NCBI GenBank assembly: GCA_004535785.1
Contig: SPIB01000001.1
Span: 277,756-341,755 of the forward strand
DNA from: Gammaproteobacteria bacterium LSUCC0112
Lineage (GTDB): Bacteria; Pseudomonadota; Gammaproteobacteria; Pseudomonadales; Pseudohongiellaceae
Direction of reading: 5' to 3'
Length of the DNA: 64,000 bases
Shown here: positions 16,232-24,884 of the stretch, piece after piece
Position numbering within the stretch: the stretch's first letter is position 1
How the letters are laid out: each line of letters begins with the position of its first letter
Program-made: the position numbers and the translations under genes
The notes under the pieces: generated by a model
Databases searched by the model: none
What the model was told of the DNA's origin: nothing
What the model saw: the letters and a program-made list of their open reading frames with translations, nothing else

Positions 16232-17269
16232 CTACAAATCCTTGAGGCGTTTGTCGGAATAGAAGGCCAGCATAAGCTGATCTTTGATGGAAAGTCGAAC
16301 ACCCTTGCCTGCGCCAGCGGGTCCTACCTCAGCATCGCCGCAGTAAGTACCGAAGACGCGGTCCCAGAAAATGATGTCACAACCGTAGTTGGAATCTGCC
16401 TGACGGCGCTCATGTGCATGGTGGCAATGATGCTGTTGTGCGGTAGCAAAGAACCAGTCCCACACCGGCATTGAAACCAATGGCAGGTTGGCATGGTTAA
16501 ATTTGCCGTTCCACATGCCGAAGGCTGCTGAAACGATGAAAACTTCATCGCTGGCACCCATCAGTGCCAGCGCCATTGGCGTACCGAGGCCCAGTGCCAG
16601 ATATTCGAACGGATGTGTACGGTTGCCGCGCATGGCGCTCAACTTGGTCAGGTGATGATGTGTTGCGTGCATACGCCACCAGAACAGTGACTCGTGCTGA
16701 ATCCGATGCAGCCAGTAGTAGAAGAAGCTGGACGTGAATCGGATAATCAGAGCGGCGCCAATGAGCCCGAGCACAGTCGTGGGTTGAAATTCGATCTGCA
16801 GCGGCGACATGTCACGCAGGGCGAGGAAGCCATCAGACACTGGCGTGCGATACATGCCGGAAATGATAGGACCCCAAAGCAGGGCTCCTGACGCCATCCA
16901 GAACACGTCTTCCAACATTTCATCGGGCTTGAGCAGCCAGGACTTTTTCTTGGCCCAAAAACGTTCGGCGATCAGCAGAAGAGGCGTGGAAAAGACAGCA
17001 ACAAACAGCGCCCATATTCGGTAATACTCCCCGCCCCATTCGTTTACTACAATGGCGGCGACCAGAAGCATAGAGCCCGCGACCAGAAGCGGCTGCGGCA
17101 GTGCCCAAAGAATTGCCTTCTTATTCCATGTCACTTTACTGCCTTCGGTGATGATGCCTTCTTCGGTGCGCACTAATGGCTTGCCGGAGGGACCGATCTC
17201 GGGTGTTGAGCGGTCCACCAAGTCAAGCGGCGAGCTAGTAGCTATATCGAAAGGGTCTACGGTACTCAT
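16232..17269 (-). CDS. Sterol desaturase / fatty acid hydroxylase family protein
   Basis: A 345-residue integral membrane di-iron oxygenase. The histidine boxes are present in order: HRIQH (about 193), HATHHH (about 207), and HHCHHAH (about 289), with several membrane helices before them. This is the fatty acid hydroxylase superfamily (PF04116). It could hydroxylate a lipid, carotenoid or hopanoid at the membrane. AGGAGA is seven bases before ATG 17269. The substrate cannot be told from sequence, and no oxygenase partner is adjacent. Confidence 0.9.
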   Translation of the reverse strand: MSTVDPFDIATSSPLDLVDRSTPEIGPSGKPLVRTEEGIITEGSKVTWNKKAILWALPQPLLVAGSMLLVAAIVVNEWGGEYYRIWALFVAVFSTPLLLIAERFWAKKKSWLLKPDEMLEDVFWMASGALLWGPIISGMYRTPVSDGFLALRDMSPLQIEFQPTTVLGLIGAALIIRFTSSFFYYWLHRIQHESLFWWRMHATHHHLTKLSAMRGNRTHPFEYLALGLGTPMALALMGASDEVFIVSAAFGMWNGKFNHANLPLVSMPVWDWFFATAQQHHCHHAHERRQADSNYGCDIIFWDRVFGTYCGDAEVGPAGAGKGVRLSIKDQLMLAFYSDKRLKDL

Positions 17270-17341
17270 TGCTGCTTCTCCTGAGCTTTTTTTCTGATCG
17301 TTAGTGTGAATTGATTAGTCATGAATTGTATTGATGGTGAT

Positions 17342-18082
17342 CTAACAGGCATTCTTACCTCCACACGTGCCAGTGGTTGCCCACTCAACTTCTCCGTCCT
17401 CGATCTTTGGGGTAAGAATATAAGTGACCCCATCCAGGTCGGACTCATCCGTCTTCCACGTAGCAATGATCTGGCCGTCGATGATGGAAATACCGTGGGC
17501 CTCTGCAGAAACCAGCACTTCATCGGGCAACCCTGACGCTCCGCTATCGAGAAAATCCATTGCGTTTGTGCTCCCGGATAGCAGAGCAGCCTCTATTGTG
17601 TCCTGGATGGGCTTCACCATATCGACCAGTTCGCTATAACGAAACTCAGTCCTCATCTCTTGGACACTGTCAATATTTCTCATCTGAAAGATGACAAATA
17701 ATGCAACGATCACACCCCCGAAGGTGAGCAGCATCAACCGCTGCTGCTGATCGGGCTGAGTTTCACTGGCGTCCATTGAGCTGGATTTTTCGGCTGTGGG
17801 AACGGTCACTTTCTCGCCGATACCGTCACCCAGACCCAGAGCGCCAAACTGGGCAACGGCCCAGGCAAACAGAATGACGACCACCGCACCAATCAGCGTA
17901 GCAATAATTTTGTTACCACCTGCAAATTCCAGGTAGGTCCAAATGCCAATACAGATAGCGACCAATGCAAAGCCCATCACTAACGGAGGAATTTCTCTCC
18001 CGGAAATTTTCACAGTGCTATCCAGCTTGATCTTCGTTAACAGGTGATCAAACTTATCGATCAGATTGTTCCAAGTTTCCAT
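17342..18082 (-). CDS. Membrane protein with a pilin-like C-terminal domain
   Basis: A 246-residue protein. Two helices (about 33-54 and 58-80) are followed by a polar linker, then a third helix LMLLTFGGVIVALFVIFQM leading into a long amphipathic helix and a small C-terminal domain with YILTPKIEDGEVEWATTG and a terminal pair of cysteines. That last half resembles a major pilin (long N-terminal helix, beta sheet, disulfide loop) embedded behind extra membrane helices. No prepilin cleavage motif precedes the third helix. The start at 18082 is chosen because GGGG lies close upstream; the frame continues to 18247. It is transcribed divergently from the next pilin-like gene. Confidence 0.55.
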   Translation of the reverse strand: METWNNLIDKFDHLLTKIKLDSTVKISGREIPPLVMGFALVAICIGIWTYLEFAGGNKIIATLIGAVVVILFAWAVAQFGALGLGDGIGEKVTVPTAEKSSSMDASETQPDQQQRLMLLTFGGVIVALFVIFQMRNIDSVQEMRTEFRYSELVDMVKPIQDTIEAALLSGSTNAMDFLDSGASGLPDEVLVSAEAHGISIIDGQIIATWKTDESDLDGVTYILTPKIEDGEVEWATTGTCGGKNAC

Positions 18083-18337
18083 GCTAGCCCCGCATCTTTT
18101 TGAGACAAAAAACCTAAACGTGCGCCGAAGTTGTGCGCCAAATGTGATGGATTCGTGCGTTTTGGCGTGATGAACCGCAAAACGCATCCAGCTGTAGATT
18201 ATGAAAGCAATTACTGTGCCTAGCTTGGATAGTGGCGCTTGATGCAATCCAGACCGTCTGGGTGCGAAAATTGCATGGAGGTGTACGCCTGCAATTAGTG
18301 CAGGGCATCACTATCTGAAAAATTGGAGTTCGGCGCG

Positions 18338-18892
18338 ATGATAGAACCACAAACACGGTCCCGGCAGACTGGGCTCACAACTTCCGAGATGGTTGTCTAC
18401 CCAATGATAATTGCAACAGTGATAGGCGTTGCCTATGGCTTCCTCCACAACTCCAGAATCGACGCTGCTGTGGCCGCTGCAGTTGATTTGGGGTTGGAGC
18501 AGAAGGCAATTATAGAAGAGTACTTTAACACCAACGGTGAGATGCCTCAGTCAGAAGCGGACATCAACCTGAGCAATTTCACGCCGGAAGGCATTCTTAC
18601 CGGCATAGAATACCGGGCAGGCGAGTTGGGAGTACCGGCTGCCGACAAATTACGCATCGGAACGCTCAAGGCCTTGGTAGATATGACAGAGTTTGGTGTG
18701 CGATTCGAAGACACTGAATCTGCTTTCCTGCTCATCGCGCGAGCTCAGGACGATAACACCATTAAATGGGACTGCGTGGCAGATCAGGTGACACCAGACG
18801 CCTTGGCCAGGCGCTACTTGCCCGAGACCTGCAGCAGCGCGAAAGGCGATGAAGATGAAGAGCGGGGTGGCGAAGGCGAAGTGCTGGAATAA
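18338..18892 (+). CDS. Non-canonical type IV pilin-like protein
   Basis: A 184-residue protein with a short basic leader (12 residues ending RQTG) and then LTTSEMVVYPMIIATVIGV. Gly at -1 and Glu at +5 fit prepilin peptidase cleavage, although the usual FTLIEL is replaced by LTTSEM. The hydrophobic helix continues into DAAVAAAVDLGLEQKAIIEE, as in PilA. The C-terminal WDCVADQ...YLPETC has two cysteines placed like the pilin disulfide loop, followed by an acidic tail. GGAG lies nine bases before ATG 18338. No pilus assembly genes are nearby, so its use is unclear. Confidence 0.65.
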   Translation: MIEPQTRSRQTGLTTSEMVVYPMIIATVIGVAYGFLHNSRIDAAVAAAVDLGLEQKAIIEEYFNTNGEMPQSEADINLSNFTPEGILTGIEYRAGELGVPAADKLRIGTLKALVDMTEFGVRFEDTESAFLLIARAQDDNTIKWDCVADQVTPDALARRYLPETCSSAKGDEDEERGGEGEVLE

Positions 18893-18945
18893 GCGTAAAG
18901 TTGAAGGACATTTGACCCCATTTATGCCCGACACACGGAGATATT

Positions 18946-19551
18946 ATGAACAGATTTCACCGCACGATCACCTCTGTGGCCTGCCTCACCGCCTTGCTTG
19001 CCGCCAGTTCAGTGAGCGCGCAGCCCGAAGCCGCCGCCGATCCGGATCTGGTCATCGCGGAGTCCTTTATCGACGCCTTCTACTCCTTTGAACCCGACCG
19101 ACTGGCGCCGATCATGGCGGCAGCGCCGGAGACCGCACCGCGTCTGCTCTACTACCAGGGCTCGGCAAAGGGCGGGAACTACGAGGTGCTGCTGCGCACG
19201 CCCTGCGCCCGGGACGAAGAGGGGATCGTGAACTGCCCCGTTAAGGTCAAGGACGATCGCGTGCAGGCGCTTGGCACGGGCTTCGACGTCACTGACACCT
19301 TCCACCTCACCTTCGAGGACGGTGTGCTCATCAGAGTAACGACCAGTTCGAACGATCAGGACATCTATCGCCAGGCCGCGGCATGGGTGCGCGAGAACAT
19401 GCCCGAGGTGGCGGAAGGCCCCTGCAAGAACCGGGGAACGATGGAGGGCACGCCCGTGGAGTGCTCGCGCGCCATGACCGAAGGCTATAAGGCCTTCGTC
19501 GCGAGCCCAGACTTCCCCGGCGTGCCGCCGCTTCCAGAAGAGGCTCAGTGA
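18946..19551 (+). CDS. Secreted paralogue of the 4167-5270 lipoprotein N-domain
   Basis: A 201-residue protein with a signal peptide ending SSVSA-QPEA and no lipobox. It aligns through most of its length with residues 45-200 of the lipoprotein at 4167-5270: FIDAFYSFEPDRL, YYQGSAKGGNYEVLLRTPC, GTGFDVTDTFHLTFEDGVL and EGPCKNRG are shared with small changes. The GNAT-like C-domain is absent. It is visibly more GC-rich than the lipoprotein gene. Conserved cysteines (RTPC, VNCP, GPCK, VECS) suggest disulfides in the periplasm. Function unknown. Confidence 0.7.
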   Translation: MNRFHRTITSVACLTALLAASSVSAQPEAAADPDLVIAESFIDAFYSFEPDRLAPIMAAAPETAPRLLYYQGSAKGGNYEVLLRTPCARDEEGIVNCPVKVKDDRVQALGTGFDVTDTFHLTFEDGVLIRVTTSSNDQDIYRQAAAWVRENMPEVAEGPCKNRGTMEGTPVECSRAMTEGYKAFVASPDFPGVPPLPEEAQ

Positions 19552-19582
19552 TCAGGCAAGCGCACTATCCAAGCCCGTGCTG

Positions 19583-20683
19583 TTAGCGCCTTGGTAGTCG
19601 TATCACATGCCCTTCCTGCGGCGTCACAGCACCCGCCAGCAACTGCGCAAACACCTGCTGCGCCGCCTCAAGACCGTGACCCTCAACGATCCTCAGCAAC
19701 TCTCGCTGAGGATCGTTCACGTGAGCACCAAAACTCATCCAGGCATGGCCCAGCTTCTCACCAAAGGTTTGCGCGCCCCACTCCGCCGTGCGTTTGATGA
19801 TCTGATCGGGCGCAAAGAAAAACGTCGGTGCCGGTCCCGGAAGCGTCTGCTTTTTCGGCATCGCCACCGTCTGCGCCGATCCCACCACGCAGCTATACTT
19901 CAGCTCAATACAATGATGATGAATGGCACTGCGCAGCTCGCGATCACCGGAGAAATCCACATACAAGGTCGGCACCTGAGCATCCAGCGTGTCTAGTTCC
20001 GCATAAGTCAGCGTGCGGCGGTAACAACCAGAGCCGTCCACAAAATCACGATTACGTTCCGAGGTCAGACCAATGGTTTCCACCGCGTCGCCGATACAAA
20101 AACCCGTACCGTAAGCCGTCTTGCTGGACGCACTCGAGATCACCACCCGCTCCGCGCCAAACCAATGGTTGTCAGCCAAAAAGTCAGCCAGCGTAAATGA
20201 GGTGATAAACAGCGGCCGGTAGATCACCTGAAATGCCTCGCTGTCCGCGGTGTACAACGGATCAACCTCACAACGCACATATTGATTGTAGGCCGCCGGC
20301 AATGCCTGACGATGCGCCGTACTATCGCGGAAACCACGCTTGCTCACATTCGCGGCCTGCACACGCAACATACTTGCCGGCGGAAAATAACCGTAAAAGC
20401 GCTCACCCTCACTGATACCCTCGACCGCCGAGGCCACCACATTGGCAAAACCCCACACCGGCACCTGTCCCCAATCTGCATCGTCGGTGGGGAAGAAATC
20501 CCAGTAACGCATGGCGGTGCCGTAGGCGGCATAGGTGACGTTGTTGGTGGTTAGGGAGAAGAGGTCTGGGGTTAGGAGGACTTCGCCTGCCGATGGTGAT
20601 GCTAGTGGTGCCTGATCGTCAATACGCATCTGCGTTAGGTCATGTTTGTTGACTAGCAGTCGGTGGTGGGGTTGTTGGGGCAC
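19583..20683 (-). CDS. DUF2855 family protein
   Basis: A 366-residue soluble protein matching DUF2855 (PF11017). The conserved start has NNVTYAAYGTAMRYWDFFP, then VPVWGFANV and GYFPPASMLRVQ, a central VISSASSKTAYG segment and VYRPLFIT-type motifs. The fold is related to medium-chain dehydrogenase/quinone-reductase proteins, but the function is not known. ATG 20683 follows a GGAGAA box (CACCAGGAGAACACCGTG region). It is convergent with the preceding gene and separated from the IS element by a short gap. Confidence 0.85.
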   Translation of the reverse strand: MPQQPHHRLLVNKHDLTQMRIDDQAPLASPSAGEVLLTPDLFSLTTNNVTYAAYGTAMRYWDFFPTDDADWGQVPVWGFANVVASAVEGISEGERFYGYFPPASMLRVQAANVSKRGFRDSTAHRQALPAAYNQYVRCEVDPLYTADSEAFQVIYRPLFITSFTLADFLADNHWFGAERVVISSASSKTAYGTGFCIGDAVETIGLTSERNRDFVDGSGCYRRTLTYAELDTLDAQVPTLYVDFSGDRELRSAIHHHCIELKYSCVVGSAQTVAMPKKQTLPGPAPTFFFAPDQIIKRTAEWGAQTFGEKLGHAWMSFGAHVNDPQRELLRIVEGHGLEAAQQVFAQLLAGAVTPQEGHVIRLPRR

Positions 20684-20757
20684 GGTGTTCTCCTGGTGGA
20701 AGACTTTGGTCTGTATTCGAGTCTACAAGAATTCGCCATGTATCGAAAATTTTGACT

Positions 20758-20781
20758 GGGGGTGGTAATCCCCCCATTTTT
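20758..20781. terminator. GGGGG/CCCCC hairpin next to the IS left end
   Basis: Five G (20758-20762), a seven-base loop and six C are followed by ATTTTT on the plus strand. It could stop transcription entering or leaving the IS. No plus-strand gene ends close by, so the role is uncertain. Confidence 0.35.
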
Positions 20782-20806
20782 AACGTAAGTCAAAAGTGGA
20801 GATTAT

Positions 20807-21634
20807 TTAAGCGGCCATCGCCAGTTTTTGTACCGGGGTCAGTCCGCCATTTGCCATATTAGGTCTCTCATTGTTGTAGGACCAAAGCCACTTGGTAGCC
20901 TGTTCCTGCACTTCCTGGATCGTATCGAATATCCGTTGGTTCAGCCAGTCGTAACGCACCGTTCGGTTGTAACGTTCAACATAGGCATTTTGCTGTGGAT
21001 TGCCGGGCTGTATAAACACGATTTTAATTTCACGCTTCCTGGCCCAACTGGCCAGTGTTTCACTGATATATTCCGGTCCATTATCGCAGCGTATTTGTCT
21101 GGGTTTTCCGCGCCATTCAATGATGCGGTCGAGTGTGCGTGTTACTCGCTCAGACGGCAGTGAGAAATCAATTTCTATGTCCAGACCTTCACGGTTGTAA
21201 TCATCTATCACATTCAATAAACGGAACGAACGGCCATTGCCCAGTTGATCATGCATGAAATCCATCGACCACATTTTATTAATGCCATCAGGGACTTCAA
21301 GAGGCTCTGGCTGTTCCCGGTTTAGCCTTTTACGGGGCTTGATACGCAAATTTAACTCCAGCTCTTTGTAAATGCGATACACCCGCTTATGGTTCAAGAC
21401 AAACTTTTTGACGTTGCGCAGGAACAGATAACAAAGCCCAAATCCCCAGTTACGTTGATTGTCGGTTAATTTCAGCAACCAGTGCGCAATCAGTGCATTC
21501 TCACCAGCAATTTTACGTGTGTAGCGGTAACACGTCTCACTGATGCCGACCAGCCTGCAAGCCATGCTGACACTGATCTGATGGGTCTGAACCATGTACC
21601 GTGCCACCTCTTTACGCTGAGATGGCTTTACCAC
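20807..21634 (-). CDS. IS3-family transposase OrfB (DDE integrase domain)
   Basis: A 275-residue frame with HTH_21 and rve integrase core. The catalytic triad is visible: Asp in [11 protein letters not shown], Asp in [11 protein letters not shown], and Glu in AYVERYNRT. It begins with GTG in the -1 frame relative to orfA and is normally made as an OrfAB fusion by ribosomal slippage. Length is full for the family. Confidence 0.93.
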   Translation of the reverse strand: MVKPSQRKEVARYMVQTHQISVSMACRLVGISETCYRYTRKIAGENALIAHWLLKLTDNQRNWGFGLCYLFLRNVKKFVLNHKRVYRIYKELELNLRIKPRKRLNREQPEPLEVPDGINKMWSMDFMHDQLGNGRSFRLLNVIDDYNREGLDIEIDFSLPSERVTRTLDRIIEWRGKPRQIRCDNGPEYISETLASWARKREIKIVFIQPGNPQQNAYVERYNRTVRYDWLNQRIFDTIQEVQEQATKWLWSYNNERPNMANGGLTPVQKLAMAA

Positions 21635-21894
21635 TTTTTTTGGAGAGCCTCCTGAACGATGTCGGCCTTTAGCTTCTCCTCAGCATACAATCGCTTCAGG
21701 CGGCTGTTCTCAGCCTCAAGCTCCTTTAATCGGGCGATCAGTGAGGTATCCATACCGCCAAATTTAGCTCGCCACTTATACACGGTTGCCGAACTGACGC
21801 CGTGTTCACGGCACAGTTGCGGCACCGGGGTGCCGGCCTCGGCCTGTTTGAGGATGGCCATAATTTGACTGTCGGTAAACTTTGAACTTTTCAT
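21628..21894 (-). CDS. IS3-family transposase OrfA (HTH protein)
   Basis: An 88-residue DNA-binding protein. It has a helix-turn-helix ([24 protein letters not shown]) read as two adjoining parts, followed by a leucine-zipper-like segment [21 protein letters not shown]. The frame overlaps orfB by seven bases. Its last codons contain A-AAA-AAG (21640-21634), the standard IS3 -1 slippery heptamer. Confidence 0.93.
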   Translation of the reverse strand: MKSSKFTDSQIMAILKQAEAGTPVPQLCREHGVSSATVYKWRAKFGGMDTSLIARLKELEAENSRLKRLYAEEKLKADIVQEALQKKW

Positions 21895-21943
21895 GCAGAA
21901 TCTCCTCTTTGCTTAGATTACGAGAAAATTCCACTTTTGACTT

Positions 21944-22020
21944 CATTTAAATATTGGGATGATTACCTGACGAATTCAGGTCGAGATTTTTACAACCTGA
22001 TCGAGCAAGGGCGCATGTAA
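21944..22020 (+). pseudogene. 3' remnant of an integron cassette gene cut by the IS
   Basis: An open frame enters from the IS edge and codes for FKYWDDYLTNSGRDFYNLIE then QGRM and TAA at 22018-22020. The stop codon overlaps the R'' end of the attC site, as usual in integron cassettes, so this is the C-terminus of a cassette gene. The 5' part is not on the other side of the IS within the window. Family unknown. Confidence 0.55.
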
Positions 22021-22085
22021 CAAGCGCATGTTGTCGGACTGGTTTGCCGCTGCGCTCCAACCAGCCGCAAATGAGGGCGTTAGGA
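22017..22085 (+). other. Integron attC recombination site
   Basis: Outer core sites TAAC (22018-22021) and GTTA (22079-22082) are complementary. Inside, CGG-A-CTGGTT (22035-22044) pairs with AACCAG-CCG (22059-22067), leaving one extrahelical A, the hallmark of a folded attC. The loop 22045-22058 is variable. R' reads GTTAGGA against the consensus GTTRRRY. Layout, size (about 69 bases) and placement between a stop codon and a new start codon are all typical of a cassette boundary. No integrase gene is present in the window. Confidence 0.85.
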
Positions 22086-22098
22086 GACCGAGTTACCC

Positions 22099-22683
22099 AT
22101 GAAGATACTGACCTGGAATTGCAACGGCGCATTGCGCAAAAAACTGCCAGACATCGACGCACTGAATGCTGATATTCTGGTAATTCAAGAGTGCGATGAT
22201 CCGCAGTTCTACAAGCAGGATTATCTTGACTGGGCAGGCGACTACCTCTGGATCGGAACAAACAGAAATAAAGGAATCGGAGTTTTTCCTAAAAATGAAA
22301 ATCGCGTTTCTGCACTTCCATGGCACGGCGGATTTGCCATTATCGGGTTATCACAAATTCATCCCAGCGCACACTAGTCAACGTCCGATTTAAAGCTATT
22401 TCTGCCGTTTTCCGTCAATGACAATTTGACCATATTAGCTGTCTGGACAACGGGTAGCGACAAAGAAGCATTTGGATATGTGGGTCAGCTATGGAAGTAT
22501 CTTCAGATTCACGGCAAAGAGTTGTCAGGTCCCTCAACCATGATCATCGGTGATCTGAACAGCAATGCTATATGGGACGAACCGGATCGATGGTGGAGCC
22601 ACTCCGGGGTGATATCAGAACTTTCTGACCTCGGGCTTCGAGACTGTAACCGGCAATGTAAAACTGACCCACTTTCAAACTAA
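22099..22683 (+). pseudogene. Endonuclease/exonuclease/phosphatase-family cassette gene, interrupted and truncated
   Basis: The frame starts MKILTWNCNGALRKKL and continues with the EEP-family NADILVIQECDD (metal-binding Glu) and GDYLWIGTNRNKGIGVF. A single in-frame TAG at 22375-22377 interrupts it; the same frame resumes with [29 protein letters not shown] and the catalytic-type [12 protein letters not shown]. After [10 protein letters not shown] the homology stops, and the usual C-terminal HxD-type motif (SDH) is missing. The gene follows the attC site by 13 bases and was carried as an integron cassette. The nonsense codon could be a sequence error, but the lost C-terminus could not. Confidence 0.75.
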
Positions 22684-22699
22684 TTTTACGAGTACCACC

Positions 22700-24400
22700 A
22701 TGATTCGTTTATTCACACAGATGTTGGGCCCTTCTCGAGTCACTATCCCCTGCCTTTTCTCCGCCACACTTCTACTCATATTCACATCCATTCAACCCCT
22801 CACCGCCGCCAGCAACGACCAGCCATTTGCCGTACTAGAAGCAAGCATTCCCGAGATGCAACAGGCCATGGAATCCGGCCAGATAACATCCCGTGGACTC
22901 GTGGAACAATATCTCATTCGTATCGCGCTCTACGAGGAGCGGGTTAACGCGGTGATTGCGGTCAATCCGAACGCCTTGGCAGACGCCGACCGGCTCGACG
23001 CCGAAAGAGCGGCGGGACAGGTACGTGGGCCGCTTCATGGCATTCCCGTTGCACTGAAAGACAATATCCATACCACCGACATGCCGACCACCGGCGGCGC
23101 GCTGGTGTTCCGGGATTTTGTGCCGCCCTACGAGGCCACGCTGACCACCAATCTGCGCAACGCGGGTGCCATCATTATTGCCAAGACGGTGATGACTGAA
23201 CTGGCTAATTTTCTCGGCTCTGGCATGCCCGGCAACTATAGTGCGATTGGCGGCTATGGGTTGAACCCTTACGATCCCCGTCGTGACCCGCGGCAAGGTT
23301 TTGATGATGGCAGGCCCGTGATGGGCGTGGGTGGTTCGAGTTCGGGCATCGGTACGGCTATGAGTTTCTGGGCCGCCAATGTGGGCACCGAAACCTCCGG
23401 CTCAATCCTCTCGCCAGCCAACGCCAATATGCTGGTGGGTATCAAGCCAACGGTTGGGAGGATCAGCCGCTGGGGAATCATTCCCATCACAGCGGATCAG
23501 GACACCGCTGGACCAATGGCGCGCTCGGTGACGGATGCCGCCATCATGCTGGGGGTGCTGGAGAGCATTGAACCTGATCCTCGTGATGCGGCAACCAGCC
23601 GTTGTGAGGCGCCGGCCAACAATGATTACATGCCCCATCTGCAGGCCGATGGTTTGCGAGGCGCACGCATTGGTATACCCAGAGCGTTTTACTATGATGA
23701 GGCACAAGTCCCCGGCAGTGACGACACCCGGGGCGGCCTCAATGAAGAGGCCCGCGCCGTCATGGCAGCAGCCATAGACGTGTTGCGACAGCAGGGCGCG
23801 ATCATTGTTGACCCCGCGGATATACCCAGCGTGATTGACCCGGACCCGGCGCGCAACCTGCTGGCCAGCCCGTCCAGCAGTGTGTTGTCGTACGGTATGA
23901 AACGCGACTTTAATGCCTGGCTGGCTTCATTGGGAGACATGGCGCCTGTGAAAACTCTGACGCAGCTGCGCGAATGGAATCTGGCCAATGAAGGCCGGGG
24001 CGCGATTCCTTATGGTCAGGCACGCATTGATGAGTCTGATGCACTGGATTTGATTGACTCGCTTTCCGCCTACCAGAGCGACCGGGCACGGGATCTTTTC
24101 CTGAATGCCGAACATGGCATCGACGAAGTCATGGCCGAACTTGACCTTGATGCCCTGCTCTTTCCCGCCTCCTCTGGCGCCGGCATAGCGGCCAGGGCCG
24201 GCTACCCCACTGTCATCGTTCCGTTTAGTCGTGTCGCGAATGAACTGAATCCACCACTGCCTGAGGGCTTTAATGCCGAACCACGCCCCTTTGGTATCAG
24301 CTTTAGCGGCACGGCCTGCAGCGAAGCACGATTGATCGAGCTGGCTTATAGTTTTGAGCAGGCTACGCGTGCGCGTATTGCACCGCCTGATTTTCGGTGA
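22700..24400 (+). CDS. Exported amidase (amidase signature family)
   Basis: A 566-residue protein with an N-terminal signal peptide (LFSATLLLIFTSIQPLTAAS). The amidase-signature domain has Lys in VALKDNIHTTDMPT, the Gly-Ser-rich loop GVGGSSSGIGTA, and the nucleophile region GTETSGSILSPAN. It hydrolyses amide bonds, in the periplasm or outside the cell. Two cysteines (ATSRCEAP, GTACSEAR) suggest a disulfide. It belongs to the long, secreted amidase group, not to GatA. The start is 17 bases after the decayed cassette. Its end overlaps the convergent MOSC gene by 38 bases. Confidence 0.9.
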   Translation: MIRLFTQMLGPSRVTIPCLFSATLLLIFTSIQPLTAASNDQPFAVLEASIPEMQQAMESGQITSRGLVEQYLIRIALYEERVNAVIAVNPNALADADRLDAERAAGQVRGPLHGIPVALKDNIHTTDMPTTGGALVFRDFVPPYEATLTTNLRNAGAIIIAKTVMTELANFLGSGMPGNYSAIGGYGLNPYDPRRDPRQGFDDGRPVMGVGGSSSGIGTAMSFWAANVGTETSGSILSPANANMLVGIKPTVGRISRWGIIPITADQDTAGPMARSVTDAAIMLGVLESIEPDPRDAATSRCEAPANNDYMPHLQADGLRGARIGIPRAFYYDEAQVPGSDDTRGGLNEEARAVMAAAIDVLRQQGAIIVDPADIPSVIDPDPARNLLASPSSSVLSYGMKRDFNAWLASLGDMAPVKTLTQLREWNLANEGRGAIPYGQARIDESDALDLIDSLSAYQSDRARDLFLNAEHGIDEVMAELDLDALLFPASSGAGIAARAGYPTVIVPFSRVANELNPPLPEGFNAEPRPFGISFSGTACSEARLIELAYSFEQATRARIAPPDFR

Positions 24401-24884
24401 TTTTGATCTCATCACCAACAACGATGCTGCCCTCTTTCAGTACTCGGGCCGTGATGCCACCATGGCCGCGCATCGCATTGTATCCGCCCGGACCCAGCAG
24501 GGTTTCCATTTTGCTGCAGGGATCGCAGGGACCCGTGTACTCAAGAATTACCTCGCCTATGTGGAATGTCTTGCCTTTCAGAGCGAGCAGATTGATGCCT
24601 GACACAACCACGTTTCGCCTTAACATGTCCGCTGTCACTGAGGGTCTATGGGCCAGCGCAGCGATGGTAGCAAGGTGCTCGTACTGAATCAGTGTGACTT
24701 GCCGCTTTCCGTTACCGCCGCTGCGGCCCTGGTAGCGGTCACCTTCCAGCCCACTATCGGGCGCTGCGTGTACCTGAGTTACCGCAACCATGGCGGCGTC
24801 GCGCGCCGGGCGCAACCCGATCCATTCAACGCGGCCGACCTGTGGCAGGGTATCAATCAGCACCTGAAGTGGAGAATTTTTCAT
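24363..24884 (-). CDS. MOSC domain protein
   Basis: A 173-residue single-domain MOSC protein. It has DSGLEGDRYQGRSGGNGKRQVTL near the start (two adjoining parts), and the conserved cysteine motif GPCDPCSKME followed by LRGHGG-type MRGHGGITA. MOSC domains carry sulfur or bind molybdenum cofactor. ATG 24884 forms an ATGA overlap with the tannase stop, so translation is coupled; the upstream ATG at 24896 is less likely. The partner relation with an esterase is not obvious. Confidence 0.88.
   Translation of the reverse strand: MKNSPLQVLIDTLPQVGRVEWIGLRPARDAAMVAVTQVHAAPDSGLEGDRYQGRSGGNGKRQVTLIQYEHLATIAALAHRPSVTADMLRRNVVVSGINLLALKGKTFHIGEVILEYTGPCDPCSKMETLLGPGGYNAMRGHGGITARVLKEGSIVVGDEIKITENQAVQYAHA

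Larger units (their letters stand above)
20787..21943 (-). mobile_element. IS3-family insertion sequence
   Basis: The element carries orfA and orfB on the minus strand, bounded by inverted repeats AAGTCAAAAGTGGA (20787-20800) and its complement (21930-21943). The exact tips are uncertain by a few bases: the right end reads TGAAGTC and the left CGTAAGTC. A short TTA flank on each side may be the target duplication. Both frames look intact, so the copy may be active or recent. It has cut off an integron cassette gene whose tail lies at 21944-22020. Confidence 0.88.

Noticed and set aside
20630-20645. GCGTTAGGTC, a possible second attC R' core near the DUF2855 gene
   Set aside because: It lies inside the coding region and no complementary TAAC partner with a stem and extrahelical base was found nearby.
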